The notes: generated by a model not told the origin, from the letters alone. DNA of 64,000 nucleotides from Verrucomicrobiota bacterium (GCA_023399155.1 JAEWQP010000016.1:62001-126000); one strand, 5' to 3'. Shown: positions 39,806 to 48,694, counted from the stretch's first letter. A program made the numbers and translations.

Positions 39806-41239
39806 TCAGCCGGCTGTGAGGCGGTTGACCACGGTGTTCAGCATTTCGTCGATCATGCGCATGACGCGGGCGGAGGCGTCGAAGGCGCGCTGATACTTGA
39901 TCAGGTTGGTCATCTCCTCGTCGATCGAGACGCCCGAGACGCTGTCGCGGCGCTCCGCCATCAGGCGCTGGAGGGTGGACTGGTCATCGTAGCGGCTCTC
40001 AGCCGAGGCCGTGGCGTTGGCGAGGTCGGAGACCACGCCGCGGTAGTAGGAGCCGAAGGTCCCGTCGATCGTGGCGCCACCGCCCGTCGTGAAGGCGGTG
40101 GAGGAGAGATTGTAGACCGCGAGGGCGATGTCGTTGGCGCCGGGCTCGGCCGTGATGGTCGAGCGGATGTTGGCGGAGGAGAGCGAGGGATCGAGCCGGA
40201 TGGTCGCGGCCGTGGTGCCGGCCGGGTCGAAGAAGTTGCTGTAGGCGCCGCCGGGGTTGTAGGCGGCGTTGAACGAGGTCACCAGCTGCGAGGCCATGTC
40301 GTCGAGGCTCTCGCGCAGCGTGGTGATCGCGCCGTCGCGGGCGGTGAGGGCGCCCTGCAGGCGACCGCCTCCGAGCGTGAGGGCGACCGGGGGATTGCCG
40401 CCGGTGAACCCGGCCCCGGTGAACGCCAGGCCCGTGGGCGCGTTGGCGCCGTTGAGGAGTGTCACGTCGGCGCCGCCGCCGTCGCGGGCAAGGATCTGGA
40501 TCTGGCTGGTCGATCCTGGGACGGCCTGCGTGCGGAAATCGACGAACTGCGAGAGTTCCTCCAGCTTGGCCTGCCGCTGGTCGCGCAGATCAAGCGCGGA
40601 GCCGGGCTGCCCCACCTCGTACTGGCCGATCTGACGGTTGAGCGCGGAAATCGTGGTGAGCAGCGCGTTGACCGTGTCGACGTCCGCGTCCATCTGCTCG
40701 GTCAAGTCGCCCTGGATGGCCTCGAGGCGGCCGTCGACGACGTTGAAGCGCTCCACCAGCGTGGAGGCCTGCTGGAAGAGGGTCTGGCGCTGCGACTGCG
40801 AGCGGGGGGCGGCGGCCAGTCCGCTGAACGCGTTGAAGACGTTGTCGAGCGCCTCGCCGATGCCCTTGGACGAGCCTGATGTATCCGCGCCTTCGATATA
40901 CGTCGAGTCGCCGCTGCGGTCGATGTTCTGGCCGAGCGCGGCCTCGGCCTTGAAGAAGGCGTCGGACTGGACCTCGAGCGAGGTCATGAGGGCCGTCTCG
41001 CGCAGGATCTGCGAGTCGAGGAGCTTGTCGCGGACCTGCTGGAGACCGAGGGCCTCCACGCCGAGGCTCTGCGGCCCGAGCGGCGTGTCGGCGACGCCGC
41101 GGTCGCCCAGGATCACGCGCTGGCGGGCGTAGGCGGCGTTGTTCACGTTCGCCATGTTCTTGCCGGACACGAACACGCCCTGGCTCTGCGCGGCGAGCGC
41201 CTGGGCGGTGCGGTGGAGTTCTCCAAAGAGGCCGGACAT
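39806..41239 (-). CDS. flgK: Flagellar hook-associated protein 1
   Basis: FlgK forms the first hook-filament junction ring. The 477-residue protein has the rod/hook N-terminal motif (Asn-Met-Ala-Asn-Val-Asn-Asn-Ala-Ala-Tyr-Ala-Arg-Gln), an FlgK signature Phe-Phe-x-x-Glu-Ala near residue 95, and the C-terminal Ser-Gly-Val-Ser-Ile-Asp-Glu-Glu-Met-Thr-Asn-Leu-Ile-Lys-Tyr-Gln and Ala-Phe-Asp-Ala-Ser-Ala-Arg. It sits between the FlgN-like chaperone gene and flgL. Confidence 0.95.
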   Translation of the reverse strand: MSGLFGELHRTAQALAAQSQGVFVSGKNMANVNNAAYARQRVILGDRGVADTPLGPQSLGVEALGLQQVRDKLLDSQILRETALMTSLEVQSDAFFKAEAALGQNIDRSGDSTYIEGADTSGSSKGIGEALDNVFNAFSGLAAAPRSQSQRQTLFQQASTLVERFNVVDGRLEAIQGDLTEQMDADVDTVNALLTTISALNRQIGQYEVGQPGSALDLRDQRQAKLEELSQFVDFRTQAVPGSTSQIQILARDGGGADVTLLNGANAPTGLAFTGAGFTGGNPPVALTLGGGRLQGALTARDGAITTLRESLDDMASQLVTSFNAAYNPGGAYSNFFDPAGTTAATIRLDPSLSSANIRSTITAEPGANDIALAVYNLSSTAFTTGGGATIDGTFGSYYRGVVSDLANATASAESRYDDQSTLQRLMAERRDSVSGVSIDEEMTNLIKYQRAFDASARVMRMIDEMLNTVVNRLTAG

Positions 41240-41265
41240 GGCGGATCAGGGGGTGGGGATTGGGA

Positions 41266-41790
41266 TCAACCGAGCGCGTTGTAGCGCGACACGGCGGCGG
41301 CGCGGGCGGGCAGCGAGGCCCGGCCGGAGCGGCCATAGGTGCGGGTGAAGTTCTCGGGCTGCAGCACGCGGAGGGTTTCCTCGGTGAGTTGCACGGCCCG
41401 CGAGAGGAGCAGATGGTTCTGGCGCGCCTTGTGGCGGTTGCGCCGCACCATGTGGTTGATGTCGGTCATGAGCGCCTCGACCAGGGGCTGCACGAAATCC
41501 GGAAGATGCGGGATGAGGCGGCGGAGCGTGCCGGGGACCTCCTCGCCGACGCGGGCGAGCAGGTCGTCGACGAACGTCTCGCGACGTCCGCGCAGGTCGC
41601 CTACCGTGCGCGTCTGGACCTCGATCTCGTCATTGAGCGAGAGGACGGCATCGGGCTTGCGCTCGATGATGCGGTCCTGCTGCTGGCCGAGCAGGTTGAA
41701 GAGTCCGCCGTACTCCTGCAGCTCATTGCGCAGGATCTCGACCAGCGGCTCCCAGTCGCCGGTCTCAAGGCGTGTCGGTATGGTCGTCAT
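41266..41790 (-). CDS. flgN: FlgN-like export chaperone
   Basis: The 174-residue, helix-rich protein with no membrane segment sits directly upstream of flgK, the usual place of flgN. The N-terminal helices (Trp-Glu-Pro-Leu-Val-Glu-Ile-Leu-Arg-Asn-Glu-Leu-Gln) and the C-terminal Asn-His-Leu-Leu-Leu-Ser-Arg-Ala fit the FlgN family, which chaperones FlgK and FlgL for export. I chose the ATG at 41790 because the frame upstream overlaps flgJ more; even so it overlaps the flgJ end by 26 bases. Confidence 0.78.
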   Translation of the reverse strand: MTTIPTRLETGDWEPLVEILRNELQEYGGLFNLLGQQQDRIIERKPDAVLSLNDEIEVQTRTVGDLRGRRETFVDDLLARVGEEVPGTLRRLIPHLPDFVQPLVEALMTDINHMVRRNRHKARQNHLLLSRAVQLTEETLRVLQPENFTRTYGRSGRASLPARAAAVSRYNALG

Positions 41791-42100
41791 GGTTGATGGG
41801 CTCGGCGCGAGAAAGCTGCGCCTGCATGAGGTTGGAGAATCCAAAGACCCCGCTGCTGCTCAGCCCCGTGGCGAGCGCGTCGGTGATCATGTATCCGTAA
41901 ATTGAATTGTTGCCGCCGAGGGCGCCGCCGCCCTTGGTGAGCGGCTTCATGGCCTCGCCGAGGTACTGGCGCAGGAGCACGGCCTCGAACTCCCTGGAGG
42001 CGGCCGCCAGGCGCTCGCCCTCCGGGGCGGCGCCGTTCACGAGGCGATCGCGCCACGCGCCGGGTTCGGCGGCATTGAATTGAAGTGCGGCAGCATCCAT
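41765..42100 (-). CDS. flgJ: Rod-binding protein, FlgJ N-terminal domain only
   Basis: The 111-residue protein has the rod-binding signature Glu-Phe-Glu-Ala-Val-Leu-Leu-Arg-Gln-Tyr-Leu-Gly, then Tyr-Gly-Tyr-Met-Ile-Thr-Asp-Ala-Leu-Ala. The muramidase domain of enterobacterial FlgJ is missing, as is common outside gamma-proteobacteria, so another enzyme must open the wall for the rod. It lies 13 bp after flgI and overlaps flgN. Confidence 0.87.
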   Translation of the reverse strand: MDAAALQFNAAEPGAWRDRLVNGAAPEGERLAAASREFEAVLLRQYLGEAMKPLTKGGGALGGNNSIYGYMITDALATGLSSSGVFGFSNLMQAQLSRAEPINHDDHTDTP

Positions 42101-42113
42101 GCTGGGAAAACTC

Positions 42114-43217
42114 CTAGTTGATCACGAGTTCGGCCTGGAGGGCGCCGGCGCGCTTCATCGCCTGGAAGATGGACATCATCTCGCGCGTGGTCACGCCCAT
42201 GGCGTTGAGCGCGGTGGCGACCTGCTCGATCGACGGGTATTCCTCGATCACGGTGAAGCCGCCCTGCTTCTCGGTCACGCTCGTCTGCGTGCTCGGCAGG
42301 ATGGCGGTGGATCCCCGGTCGCTGAACGGCATCGGCTGGCTTGCGTCGAGCGACTGGGCCACGGTGATGGTGAGCGCGCCATGACTGATGGCGACGCTGG
42401 AGATGCGCACCGTCGAGGTGGCGACGATCGTGCCGGTGCGCTCGTTGACCACGATGCGCGCCGGGATGTCCGGCACCACATCGAGGCGGCCGATCGCGGC
42501 GATGAAGTCAATCTCGCGACGGTCGAACATGACGGGCACGCGCACGCGCACCGTCGATGCGTCGGCGGCGAGGGCCGCGTCGGGATAATTCTGGTTGATC
42601 ACCTCGGCCATGCGGGCTGCGGAGGTGTAGTCGGGATTGAGCAGGAGCAGGCGCATCTCGCCGGAGGCGACGATCTCCGTCGCGATCTCGCGCTCGACGA
42701 TGGCGCCGCCGGAGATCTGGCCGACCGTGGGGTGATTCTTCTGCACCGTCGCGCCGCCCGGTCCGCCAGCTCCGCCGAGGAATCCGCCGACTGCGATCGG
42801 GCCCTGCGCCACGGCGTAGACAACCTCGTCCGCGCCGAGCAGCGGAGTCTGCAAAAGCACCCCGCCCTGCAGCGACTTGGCGTCGCCGAGCGCCGCCACC
42901 GTCACGTCGATGCGCTGGCCGGGCTTGTAGAAGGCGGGAATGTCGGCGGTGACCATGACCGCGGCCACGTTCTTCGACTTCACCTGCTGGGACGGCACGT
43001 TGATGCCGAAGCGCTGCAGCGCGTTGGCGATGCTCTGCACGGTGTAAAAGGCGGTGCTGCCGTCGCCGTCGCCGGCGAGACCAAGCACGAGGCCGTAGCC
43101 GACGAGCTGGTTGTCACGGGCGCCTTCCACGAGGGTGAGATCCTTGATCCGCGCCGCGGATACGGCGGCGGGCATCAGGATGGCACAAACCAGGGCGATG
43201 AGACTGCGTCCTTGCAT
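42114..43217 (-). CDS. flgI: Flagellar P-ring protein
   Basis: FlgI forms the periplasmic ring around the rod. The 367-residue protein has a signal peptide (about 1-21) and the family blocks Arg-Ile-Lys-Asp-Leu, Leu-Val-Gly-Tyr-Gly-Leu-Val-x-Gly-Leu-x-Gly-x-Gly-Asp, and Glu-Arg-Thr-Gly-Thr-Ile-Val. The end, Ile-Phe-Gln-Ala-Met-Lys-Arg-Ala-Gly-Ala-Leu, is also typical. It follows flgH by 19 bp. Confidence 0.96.
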   Translation of the reverse strand: MQGRSLIALVCAILMPAAVSAARIKDLTLVEGARDNQLVGYGLVLGLAGDGDGSTAFYTVQSIANALQRFGINVPSQQVKSKNVAAVMVTADIPAFYKPGQRIDVTVAALGDAKSLQGGVLLQTPLLGADEVVYAVAQGPIAVGGFLGGAGGPGGATVQKNHPTVGQISGGAIVEREIATEIVASGEMRLLLLNPDYTSAARMAEVINQNYPDAALAADASTVRVRVPVMFDRREIDFIAAIGRLDVVPDIPARIVVNERTGTIVATSTVRISSVAISHGALTITVAQSLDASQPMPFSDRGSTAILPSTQTSVTEKQGGFTVIEEYPSIEQVATALNAMGVTTREMMSIFQAMKRAGALQAELVIN

Positions 43218-43236
43218 CTCGGGAAATCCGTTTCGG

Positions 43237-43875
43237 TCAGAAGGGGTTCAAAGTGTCGACGACGCGTGAGAACCAGCCCTTGCGCTGGTTGGCCGAGATC
43301 GTGCCCTCGGAGACGAACTCCACTCGGGCGTCCGCGATGGACGACGAGGCCACGGTGTTTGCGTTGGTGATGTCGTCGAGCCGGACGATGCCGCGCAGGA
43401 TCGCGTACTGCTTCTCGCCGGAATAGGACACGAAACGCGAGCCCTCGATCACCAGGTTGCCGTTGGGGAGCACGTCCACGACGGTGACGGCGGCGCGGGC
43501 GGAGATCGTCTGCTTGTTGTTGATCTCGCCGCCGCCCTCGAAGTTGTTCGTGCCGTTCAGGCGCACCTGCGGCAGCGAGCCGTTGTGCGAACCGAGGTTC
43601 GAGGCGGCGGGATCCCAGAAGAACGCCTCCACCCCGGCGTCGATGCCCGCCTTCTTGTCCGTCTTGGTGCGCTTCGACGCGCTGACGCTGGCGGACTCGG
43701 AAACCACCACGGTGATGATATCGCCCATGCGCCGCGCCTTGCGGTCCGAGTACATCGCGCTCTCGCGCGCGTGCGCCGTCTTCCAGAGCGAGCCGGCAGA
43801 GGCCGGCGCGACGGTGGCGAGGGTGACGCAGACGACGAGGGCCGACCTAGAAATGGACGCGGACTTTGTTTTCAT
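43237..43875 (-). CDS. flgH: Flagellar L-ring protein, apparently non-lipidated
   Basis: FlgH forms the outer-membrane bushing of the rod. The 212-residue protein contains Arg-x-Met-Gly-Asp-Ile-Ile-Thr-Val-Val-Val and the C-terminal Gly-x-Ile-Ser-Ala-Asn-Gln. FlgH is normally a lipoprotein. Here the only N-terminal Cys is Cys16 in Leu-Val-Val-Cys, with Val rather than Ala/Gly/Ser before it, so the lipobox is poor. A type I site after Ala-Pro-Ala-Ser-Ala fits better. Its start overlaps the end of flgA by 29 bases. Confidence 0.93.
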   Translation of the reverse strand: MKTKSASISRSALVVCVTLATVAPASAGSLWKTAHARESAMYSDRKARRMGDIITVVVSESASVSASKRTKTDKKAGIDAGVEAFFWDPAASNLGSHNGSLPQVRLNGTNNFEGGGEINNKQTISARAAVTVVDVLPNGNLVIEGSRFVSYSGEKQYAILRGIVRLDDITNANTVASSSIADARVEFVSEGTISANQRKGWFSRVVDTLNPF

Positions 43876-44644
43876 CGATGACTACGGCGGAAAAGTCCCG
43901 CTTCGATTCGAGGTTGCGGATGGTCACGATCTCGCCGAGCGCGCCACTGCGGACGGCCTGGCCTTTCATCGTGATGCGAAGGGCTCCCTGGCTGGCCACG
44001 ACCTCGACGATCTGGCCCTTGCGCACGAGCGAGCGCGGGGCGATGTCGTTCCAGGTGACCGGGCGCGCCTCGGCGACCGGGCGCGCGAACTCGTAGCGGG
44101 AGAGAAGATCGGGGTCGGCCGGGACGGCCTTGGGCTCGCGCAGGATGTCGACCTCGCGGGTGATGAGATCGAGGGAGGCAAGCTGCTCGCCGGCGACGGT
44201 GCGGCGCTGCGTGTACCAGATATCGGCCAGGACTTCGGCGCGGAACGAAAGCACGTGCAGCGAGCTGGACCCGTCCTGCGCGTGCAGGCGGAAGCGCATC
44301 AACATCGTGCCGGCGTTGAGCCGCGAGGGCAGGTCGACCAGCTCGATCGCGGGCAGCTCGCGGCCGCCCAGTCGCGGAACCGTGGATACGGGGATGAGGC
44401 GGAGGCGTCCGGTGGGTTCGAAGCGGTCGACCAGCGCCTGCTCGAGGGCGGCCAGGAGGTCGAGTTCGTCGGCGCCCACGCGCACCATCGGCTGTGCAGC
44501 CGCGGCGCCGGTGATCGCGGCGGGCTCGCTCGCGATCGATGTGGCGGCGATCGAGTCGGTCATCGGGCCGTCGACCGGCGCGAGCACGCTCTCGATCGAT
44601 GCCGGGGCCGAGACACCGATGAGAAGATAACTCCAGAGAACCAT
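43847..44644 (-). CDS. flgA: Flagella basal body P-ring formation protein FlgA
   Basis: FlgA is the periplasmic chaperone for P-ring assembly. The 265-residue protein has a signal-like N-terminus and a C-terminal SAF/ChapFlgA domain (Pro-Arg-Ser-Leu-Val-Arg-Lys-Gly-Gln, Val-Arg-Ser-Gly-Ala-Leu-Gly-Glu, Val-Arg-Asn-style strand Ile-Arg-Asn-Leu). I prefer the ATG at 44644, which has AAGGA six bases upstream, to the one at 44665, which has no ribosome binding site. It lies between flgG and flgH as in many flagellar operons. Confidence 0.9.
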   Translation of the reverse strand: MVLWSYLLIGVSAPASIESVLAPVDGPMTDSIAATSIASEPAAITGAAAAQPMVRVGADELDLLAALEQALVDRFEPTGRLRLIPVSTVPRLGGRELPAIELVDLPSRLNAGTMLMRFRLHAQDGSSSLHVLSFRAEVLADIWYTQRRTVAGEQLASLDLITREVDILREPKAVPADPDLLSRYEFARPVAEARPVTWNDIAPRSLVRKGQIVEVVASQGALRITMKGQAVRSGALGEIVTIRNLESKRDFSAVVIDENKVRVHF

Positions 44645-44672
44645 GGCGCGTCCTTGCGGGATCATTGGGGGT

Positions 44673-45455
44673 TTAGCGCTTCAGCTGGCTCACGCGGGAG
44701 AGCATCTCGTCCGCGGATTGGATGGACTTGGAGTTCATCTCGTACGAGCGCTGCGCGAGGATCATGTTCACCATCTCCTCGACCACGTTGACGTTGGACG
44801 ACTCGAGATAACCCTGCAGGAGGGTGCCGAAGCTGTTCTCGCCGGGGCTCCCGATCTCGGGCACGCCGGAGGCTCCGGTCTCGCCGAAGAGGTTGCCGCC
44901 GAGGCTCTGCAGACCCGCCGGGTTGGCGAAGCGCGCGAGCTGGATGCGGTAGGTGGTGGTGCCGCTGGGCGTCGTCATCGTGACATCGCCATTGGCCGAG
45001 ATGCTGACGCTGCTGGTGCCGGTCGGCACGGGCTGGAAGCCGCTGAGCAGCGGATAACCATCGCTGGTCATGATGCGGCCGTCGGCGCCGATCTTGAGCG
45101 AGCCGTCGCGGGTGAACGCGCTGGTGCCGTCGGGCCGCTCGACCTCGAAGAAACCCTCGCCCTGGATCGCGATATCGAGCTTCTCGCCGGTCTGGGTGAG
45201 CTGGCCCTGGGTGAAAACCTTCGCCGTCGAGACGACCTGGCTGCCGTTGCCCAGCTCCACCGACGTGGGTGTGAGATTGCCGGCTCCGGCCTCGGCGCCG
45301 GCTTGGCGGGCGCTCTGGTAGAACAGATCCTGGAACTCGATCTTGCTCTTCTTGAACCCCGTCGTGTTCACGTTCGCGATGTTGTTCGAGATCGTGTTGA
45401 GGTTGATCTGCTGGGACTCCATTCCCGTGGCGGCGGCGTAAAGGGCGAGATTCAT
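44673..45455 (-). CDS. flgG: Flagellar distal rod protein
   Basis: The 260-residue rod protein has the conserved N-terminus (Ala-Ala-Thr-Gly-Met-Glu-Ser-Gln-Gln, Asn-x-Ile-Ala-Asn-Val-Asn-Thr-Thr-Gly-Phe-Lys-Lys), Gly-Glu-Gly-Phe-Phe-Glu-Val in the core, and the C-terminal Glu-Ser-Ser-Asn-Val-Asn-Val-Val-Glu-Glu-Met-Val-Asn-Met-Ile motif. Length is standard. It follows flgF by 15 bp. Confidence 0.96.
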   Translation of the reverse strand: MNLALYAAATGMESQQINLNTISNNIANVNTTGFKKSKIEFQDLFYQSARQAGAEAGAGNLTPTSVELGNGSQVVSTAKVFTQGQLTQTGEKLDIAIQGEGFFEVERPDGTSAFTRDGSLKIGADGRIMTSDGYPLLSGFQPVPTGTSSVSISANGDVTMTTPSGTTTYRIQLARFANPAGLQSLGGNLFGETGASGVPEIGSPGENSFGTLLQGYLESSNVNVVEEMVNMILAQRSYEMNSKSIQSADEMLSRVSQLKR

Positions 45456-45470
45456 GGCGAGGGAAGGAAA

Positions 45471-46229
45471 TCAACCAGTCGGGGAAAGGCTCTGGACGGC
45501 GCGCTCGGAGAGGCCGTCATAGGTCTGGATGACCTTGTGGTTCGCCTGCAGCGCATTGCTGATGGTCACCAGGCTGATCATCTCGTGGATGGCGGAGACA
45601 TTGCTCAGCTCGACGAAACCCTGGCGCACGCGGGAGGCCTCCACCGGAACCTCCTGCACGGCACGCTCGGCACCGGGCGCGATGACGAATCCGCCGCTCG
45701 TGCGGCGCAGCGCCGCGCGGTCGGTCACGTCGTAGACGCTCAACACGCCGATCTCCTGGTCGCCCTGGAAGAGGCGGCCCTCGGGATTGAGCGAAATCTC
45801 GCCGCCGTCGATCAGCACCTGGATCGCGCCGGTCTCGCCGACGACGGGGTAACCGGCCTTGCTCACCAGCTGCCCGGTGCTCGAAAGACGAAACTCACCG
45901 TCGCGGGTGTAGACCGTCGAGCCGTCCGGCCGCTGGAGCTTGAAGAAGCCATCGCCCTCGATCGCGAACGACTTTGATTCGCGGGAGTACTGGAGGGTGC
46001 CTTCGAGAAAATCGATGGTCCCGCGCGGCACAGGAAGGAAGGTGGCGAGCTGTTCGGTGGTCTTTCCGTCGTTGCCGAAACCGATGGAGCCCATCGCCAC
46101 GGCGTCGAAGCTCACGACGTCCTTCTTGAACCCGGGAACCTGGCCCATGCCAATGTTACGCGCGACCACGTCGTTCCACTTCTGGAGCGCGTCGGCCGAG
46201 GCAGCACTGTTGTAGATCCCTTGGAACAT
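45471..46229 (-). CDS. flgF: Flagellar proximal rod protein FlgF
   Basis: The 252-residue rod protein is shaped like FlgG, with Asp-Gly-Phe-Phe-Lys-Leu-Gln-Arg-Pro-Asp-Gly-Ser-Thr-Val-Tyr-Thr-Arg-Asp-Gly in the core and C-terminal Glu-Leu-Ser-Asn-Val-Ser-Ala-Ile-His-Glu-Met-Ile. It is the first gene of the operon. The ATG at 46229 has GGAGG at 46238-46242, eight bases upstream, so it is preferred to the longer frame starting at 46286. FlgF here opens the operon; flgB and flgC are not in the window. Confidence 0.9.
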   Translation of the reverse strand: MFQGIYNSAASADALQKWNDVVARNIGMGQVPGFKKDVVSFDAVAMGSIGFGNDGKTTEQLATFLPVPRGTIDFLEGTLQYSRESKSFAIEGDGFFKLQRPDGSTVYTRDGEFRLSSTGQLVSKAGYPVVGETGAIQVLIDGGEISLNPEGRLFQGDQEIGVLSVYDVTDRAALRRTSGGFVIAPGAERAVQEVPVEASRVRQGFVELSNVSAIHEMISLVTISNALQANHKVIQTYDGLSERAVQSLSPTG

Positions 46230-46298
46230 GGGTGGTGCCTCCGAGAGCAACACACATGCCACCACTTGCAACCTGCTGATAACCAACGGAATTCAGAT

Positions 46299-46325
46299 TT
46301 ATCGACAGGAGGCGGCAAACTTTTC
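46299..46325 (-). promoter_or_regulatory. Sigma-28 (FliA)-type promoter for the flgF operon
   Basis: On the minus strand GAAA (46322-46325) and GTCGATAA (46299-46306) are separated by 15 bases, against the enterobacterial sigma-28 consensus TAAA-N15-GCCGATAA. Ten of twelve positions match. The implied start lies about 60 bases before the flgF ATG, leaving room for its ribosome binding site. fliA is encoded at 59 kb. Confidence 0.55.
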
Positions 46326-46412
46326 CGGGAGCCGGACGGTCAATTTTGCCGGCCCACATTCGCCCGACGTCCGCGAGCGATGGCTGGGAAAACGACGCGC
46401 GCGCCCGGCGCC

Positions 46413-47270
46413 TCAGGCCACCACGCGATCCTGAAACGCCCGCGGTCCGCCCCGGAAAAACCGCCGGCCGATCGCGAAGGCCCGGCTGAGGTGATCGTCA
46501 ACTTCGTGGTCCAGACGCGCCCGCAGGCCGAATCCGTAGCGCAGCGGCACCTCAGCCACGGGCACGCCGCGGAGGATGCCGGCGAGATGGGCGAAATCCC
46601 GGGCCTGCCCGAGCCGGGCATCGATTTCTGTGAGGCAGGTGCGCACGCGCGGGAAGCCCGGCCCCGCCCAAGGCCGGATCAATCGCAGCTGGTTGAGGAC
46701 GATCTTCGTGCGCTTGCGCCACTCGTGCAGGTGCTCGTCGGTGGGTTGGGAGAACGTGATCCACCATTGCTCACGCGCGTGCCGGTAGGCGCGGCGAAGC
46801 CGTCGCAGGCATTCCTTGCGCCCAATCTCCCCGATCTCGCTCGAGGCGATACGCCGCCGCACCCCGCCCATGAGGCGTCGCGCCCGCACCAGATCCGCCT
46901 GCCGCTCACGCAAAGGCGCACGAGCAGCCTGATGCAGCCGCACGGTTTCCTCGAGCAGGCGCAAATCCGCGGAGCCTGCCGACGCGGCTTCATGGCGAAG
47001 GATCTCGACGAGCGCATCCGCCTCGCGATGAGCCGCGAGCATCCGGCCGATATCCCGCAGAACGATCCCCTCGGCTCGGATCGGCTCCAGCCCATCGCGG
47101 CCGAGGCGCATCAACGCGCGCATGCGCTTGATCCGCTTGCGCACCTCGTGGAGCGCCTCCGCGTCGGCGGCGGCCACGACCAGCTCGACACGCGCGCCAT
47201 CGAGTTCCTCGAGGAGGATGCGCCTCAACGCCAGCGGCACCGGCTCATTCTTATGGAAGCGATAGCTCAT
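46413..47270 (-). CDS. CHAD-domain protein
   Basis: The 285-residue protein is a helical CHAD domain, rich in Arg and His: Leu-His-Glu-Val-Arg-Lys-Arg-Ile-Lys-Arg-Met-Arg-Ala near residue 40, repeated as Leu-His-Glu-Trp-Arg-Lys-Arg-Thr-Lys near residue 180. CHAD domains bind polyphosphate and polyphosphate granules through these basic surfaces. There is no CYTH catalytic domain, no signal peptide and no polyphosphate kinase nearby. The gene shares strand with the flagellar operon but is separated from it by 183 bp with its own promoter. Confidence 0.9.
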   Translation of the reverse strand: MSYRFHKNEPVPLALRRILLEELDGARVELVVAAADAEALHEVRKRIKRMRALMRLGRDGLEPIRAEGIVLRDIGRMLAAHREADALVEILRHEAASAGSADLRLLEETVRLHQAARAPLRERQADLVRARRLMGGVRRRIASSEIGEIGRKECLRRLRRAYRHAREQWWITFSQPTDEHLHEWRKRTKIVLNQLRLIRPWAGPGFPRVRTCLTEIDARLGQARDFAHLAGILRGVPVAEVPLRYGFGLRARLDHEVDDHLSRAFAIGRRFFRGGPRAFQDRVVA

Positions 47271-47638
47271 GCCTCATCGAGTCCGACGCCACGGGGCGGC
47301 GGGAACACGCACTCGCATGGGAGCCACACTGGCGCTGACGCAGAATCCGATCATCGTTGCGGAACCTACTGCAAGTCACGGATCGGTCGCGTGGCGACTG
47401 CATTCAAGCACCGATGACCCCGCACGCCGGCGAGACTTCTCGCGACACCGGCCCAGCCCACTCGGCACCGAACGGTCCCGGGACGCGGCGCATGTGTGCG
47501 GCCGGCAGGGAACAACTCTGGCGTTGCCGTCGAGGACACGTGTCTGTTTCGTTGGAGCGAGAATCGCGGCGCGCGCGACACCCAAGCCACGGCCGCCTCT
47601 TCGTCTCTCCATTCCCACGTCCCCAAGCCGCCCCGCCC
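47271..47638. other. Divergent spacer between CHAD and LacI genes
   Basis: This 368-bp spacer has no credible gene. It must hold both promoters. I see only a loose inverted repeat (TGCAAGTCAC near 47369, GTGGCGACTGCA near 47391). The LacI-type regulator could bind its own promoter here, but no good operator is visible. Confidence 0.35.
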
Positions 47639-48694
47639 ATGCCACACACGCGCGACCCTGGCTCGATCCGCTCCACCGCGGAATTCGCCCGCTATGTCGG
47701 GCTCGCTCGGACGACGGTCTCGCGCGTGCTCAACGGCCATCCCGGCGTGAAGCGCTCGACCATCGAGCGGGTGCATCGCGCGCTGGACCAGACCGGGTTC
47801 ACCCCCAACGCGTTTGCCGTCGGCCTGCGCGGCAAGGGCGCCTCGGTGGTCGGTATCTGTATGGAGAATCTGCTCACGCCGCCGATGGTGGCGAAGCTCG
47901 CGCTCCTGCAGAAGCGGCTGCGCGCGCGCGGATTCACCTGCCTCATCGAGGTGCTCGCGCCCGGCGAGAGCCGCAAGGTGGTGCAGCATTTCCAGGCGAT
48001 GCAGGCCAGCGCGGTCATCTTCATCGGCCATTTCGTCCCGACCGAGCTCACGCAGCGCGTCGCGGAGCTGCGGCGCCGCAAGATCGCGCACGTGCTCATC
48101 GACCAGTCGAACATCCCCAACGCCAATTCCGTCTCGTTCGACCGCGCGGGCGCGATGCATCTCGTGATCAATCACCTGCTCGACCTCGGCCACCGCTCGT
48201 TCGGCCTGCTGGGCATGAACAACCAGGAGCAGACCACGCGCGACCGCCTGCGCGGGATCACCGAGGCCCTGGCCGCGCGCGGGCTCGACACCGCGGAGCA
48301 CACGCTCTCGCTCGACCATCTCGAGCCGCGCAACAACGATTTCTCCTTCGGCCGCGCCCTCGCGCGCCGCTTCGCGCGGCTCGAGAGCCCCCCCACCGCC
48401 CTGGTCGGCGTGAACGACGAGGTGGCGATCGGCGCGATGCTCGCGCTGGAGGAACTCGGCCTGGCCGTGCCGGCCGACGTCTCGGTCACCGGCTTCAACA
48501 ACCAGGACATCTGCCTGATGACCTCGCCCAATGTCACGAGCGTGGACCAGCAGGTGGAGTCAACGATCGAGATCGCGCTCGACCTGCTCGGTGAGCAGCT
48601 CAAGCACCTGTCCGATCAACCCGTCGTGCGCATGATCACGCCGTCGATGATCGCGCGCCAGTCCTCGGGGGCCGTGCCCCGGCCCAAGGCTTGA
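47639..48694 (+). CDS. LacI-family transcriptional regulator
   Basis: The 351-residue regulator has the LacI helix-turn-helix near residues 10-32 (Thr-Ala-Glu-Phe-Ala-Arg-Tyr-Val-Gly-Leu-Ala-Arg-Thr-Thr-Val-Ser-Arg-Val-Leu-Asn) and hinge helix, then a periplasmic-binding-like sensor domain ending in Asp-Gln-Gln. Phe-Asp-Arg-Ala-Gly-Ala is present in the ligand region. The ATG at 47639 is the only ATG close before the HTH; the ORF is open further upstream without homology. No sugar gene is adjacent, so the ligand is unknown. Confidence 0.93.
   Translation: MPHTRDPGSIRSTAEFARYVGLARTTVSRVLNGHPGVKRSTIERVHRALDQTGFTPNAFAVGLRGKGASVVGICMENLLTPPMVAKLALLQKRLRARGFTCLIEVLAPGESRKVVQHFQAMQASAVIFIGHFVPTELTQRVAELRRRKIAHVLIDQSNIPNANSVSFDRAGAMHLVINHLLDLGHRSFGLLGMNNQEQTTRDRLRGITEALAARGLDTAEHTLSLDHLEPRNNDFSFGRALARRFARLESPPTALVGVNDEVAIGAMLALEELGLAVPADVSVTGFNNQDICLMTSPNVTSVDQQVESTIEIALDLLGEQLKHLSDQPVVRMITPSMIARQSSGAVPRPKA

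Noticed and set aside
46246..46261. A TGGCAT-N5-TTGCT sigma-54-like site just before flgF
   Set aside because: The GG-N10-GC spacing is right, but the transcript would start inside or after the flgF ribosome binding site (46238-46242), so the sigma-28-type site further upstream is more likely.
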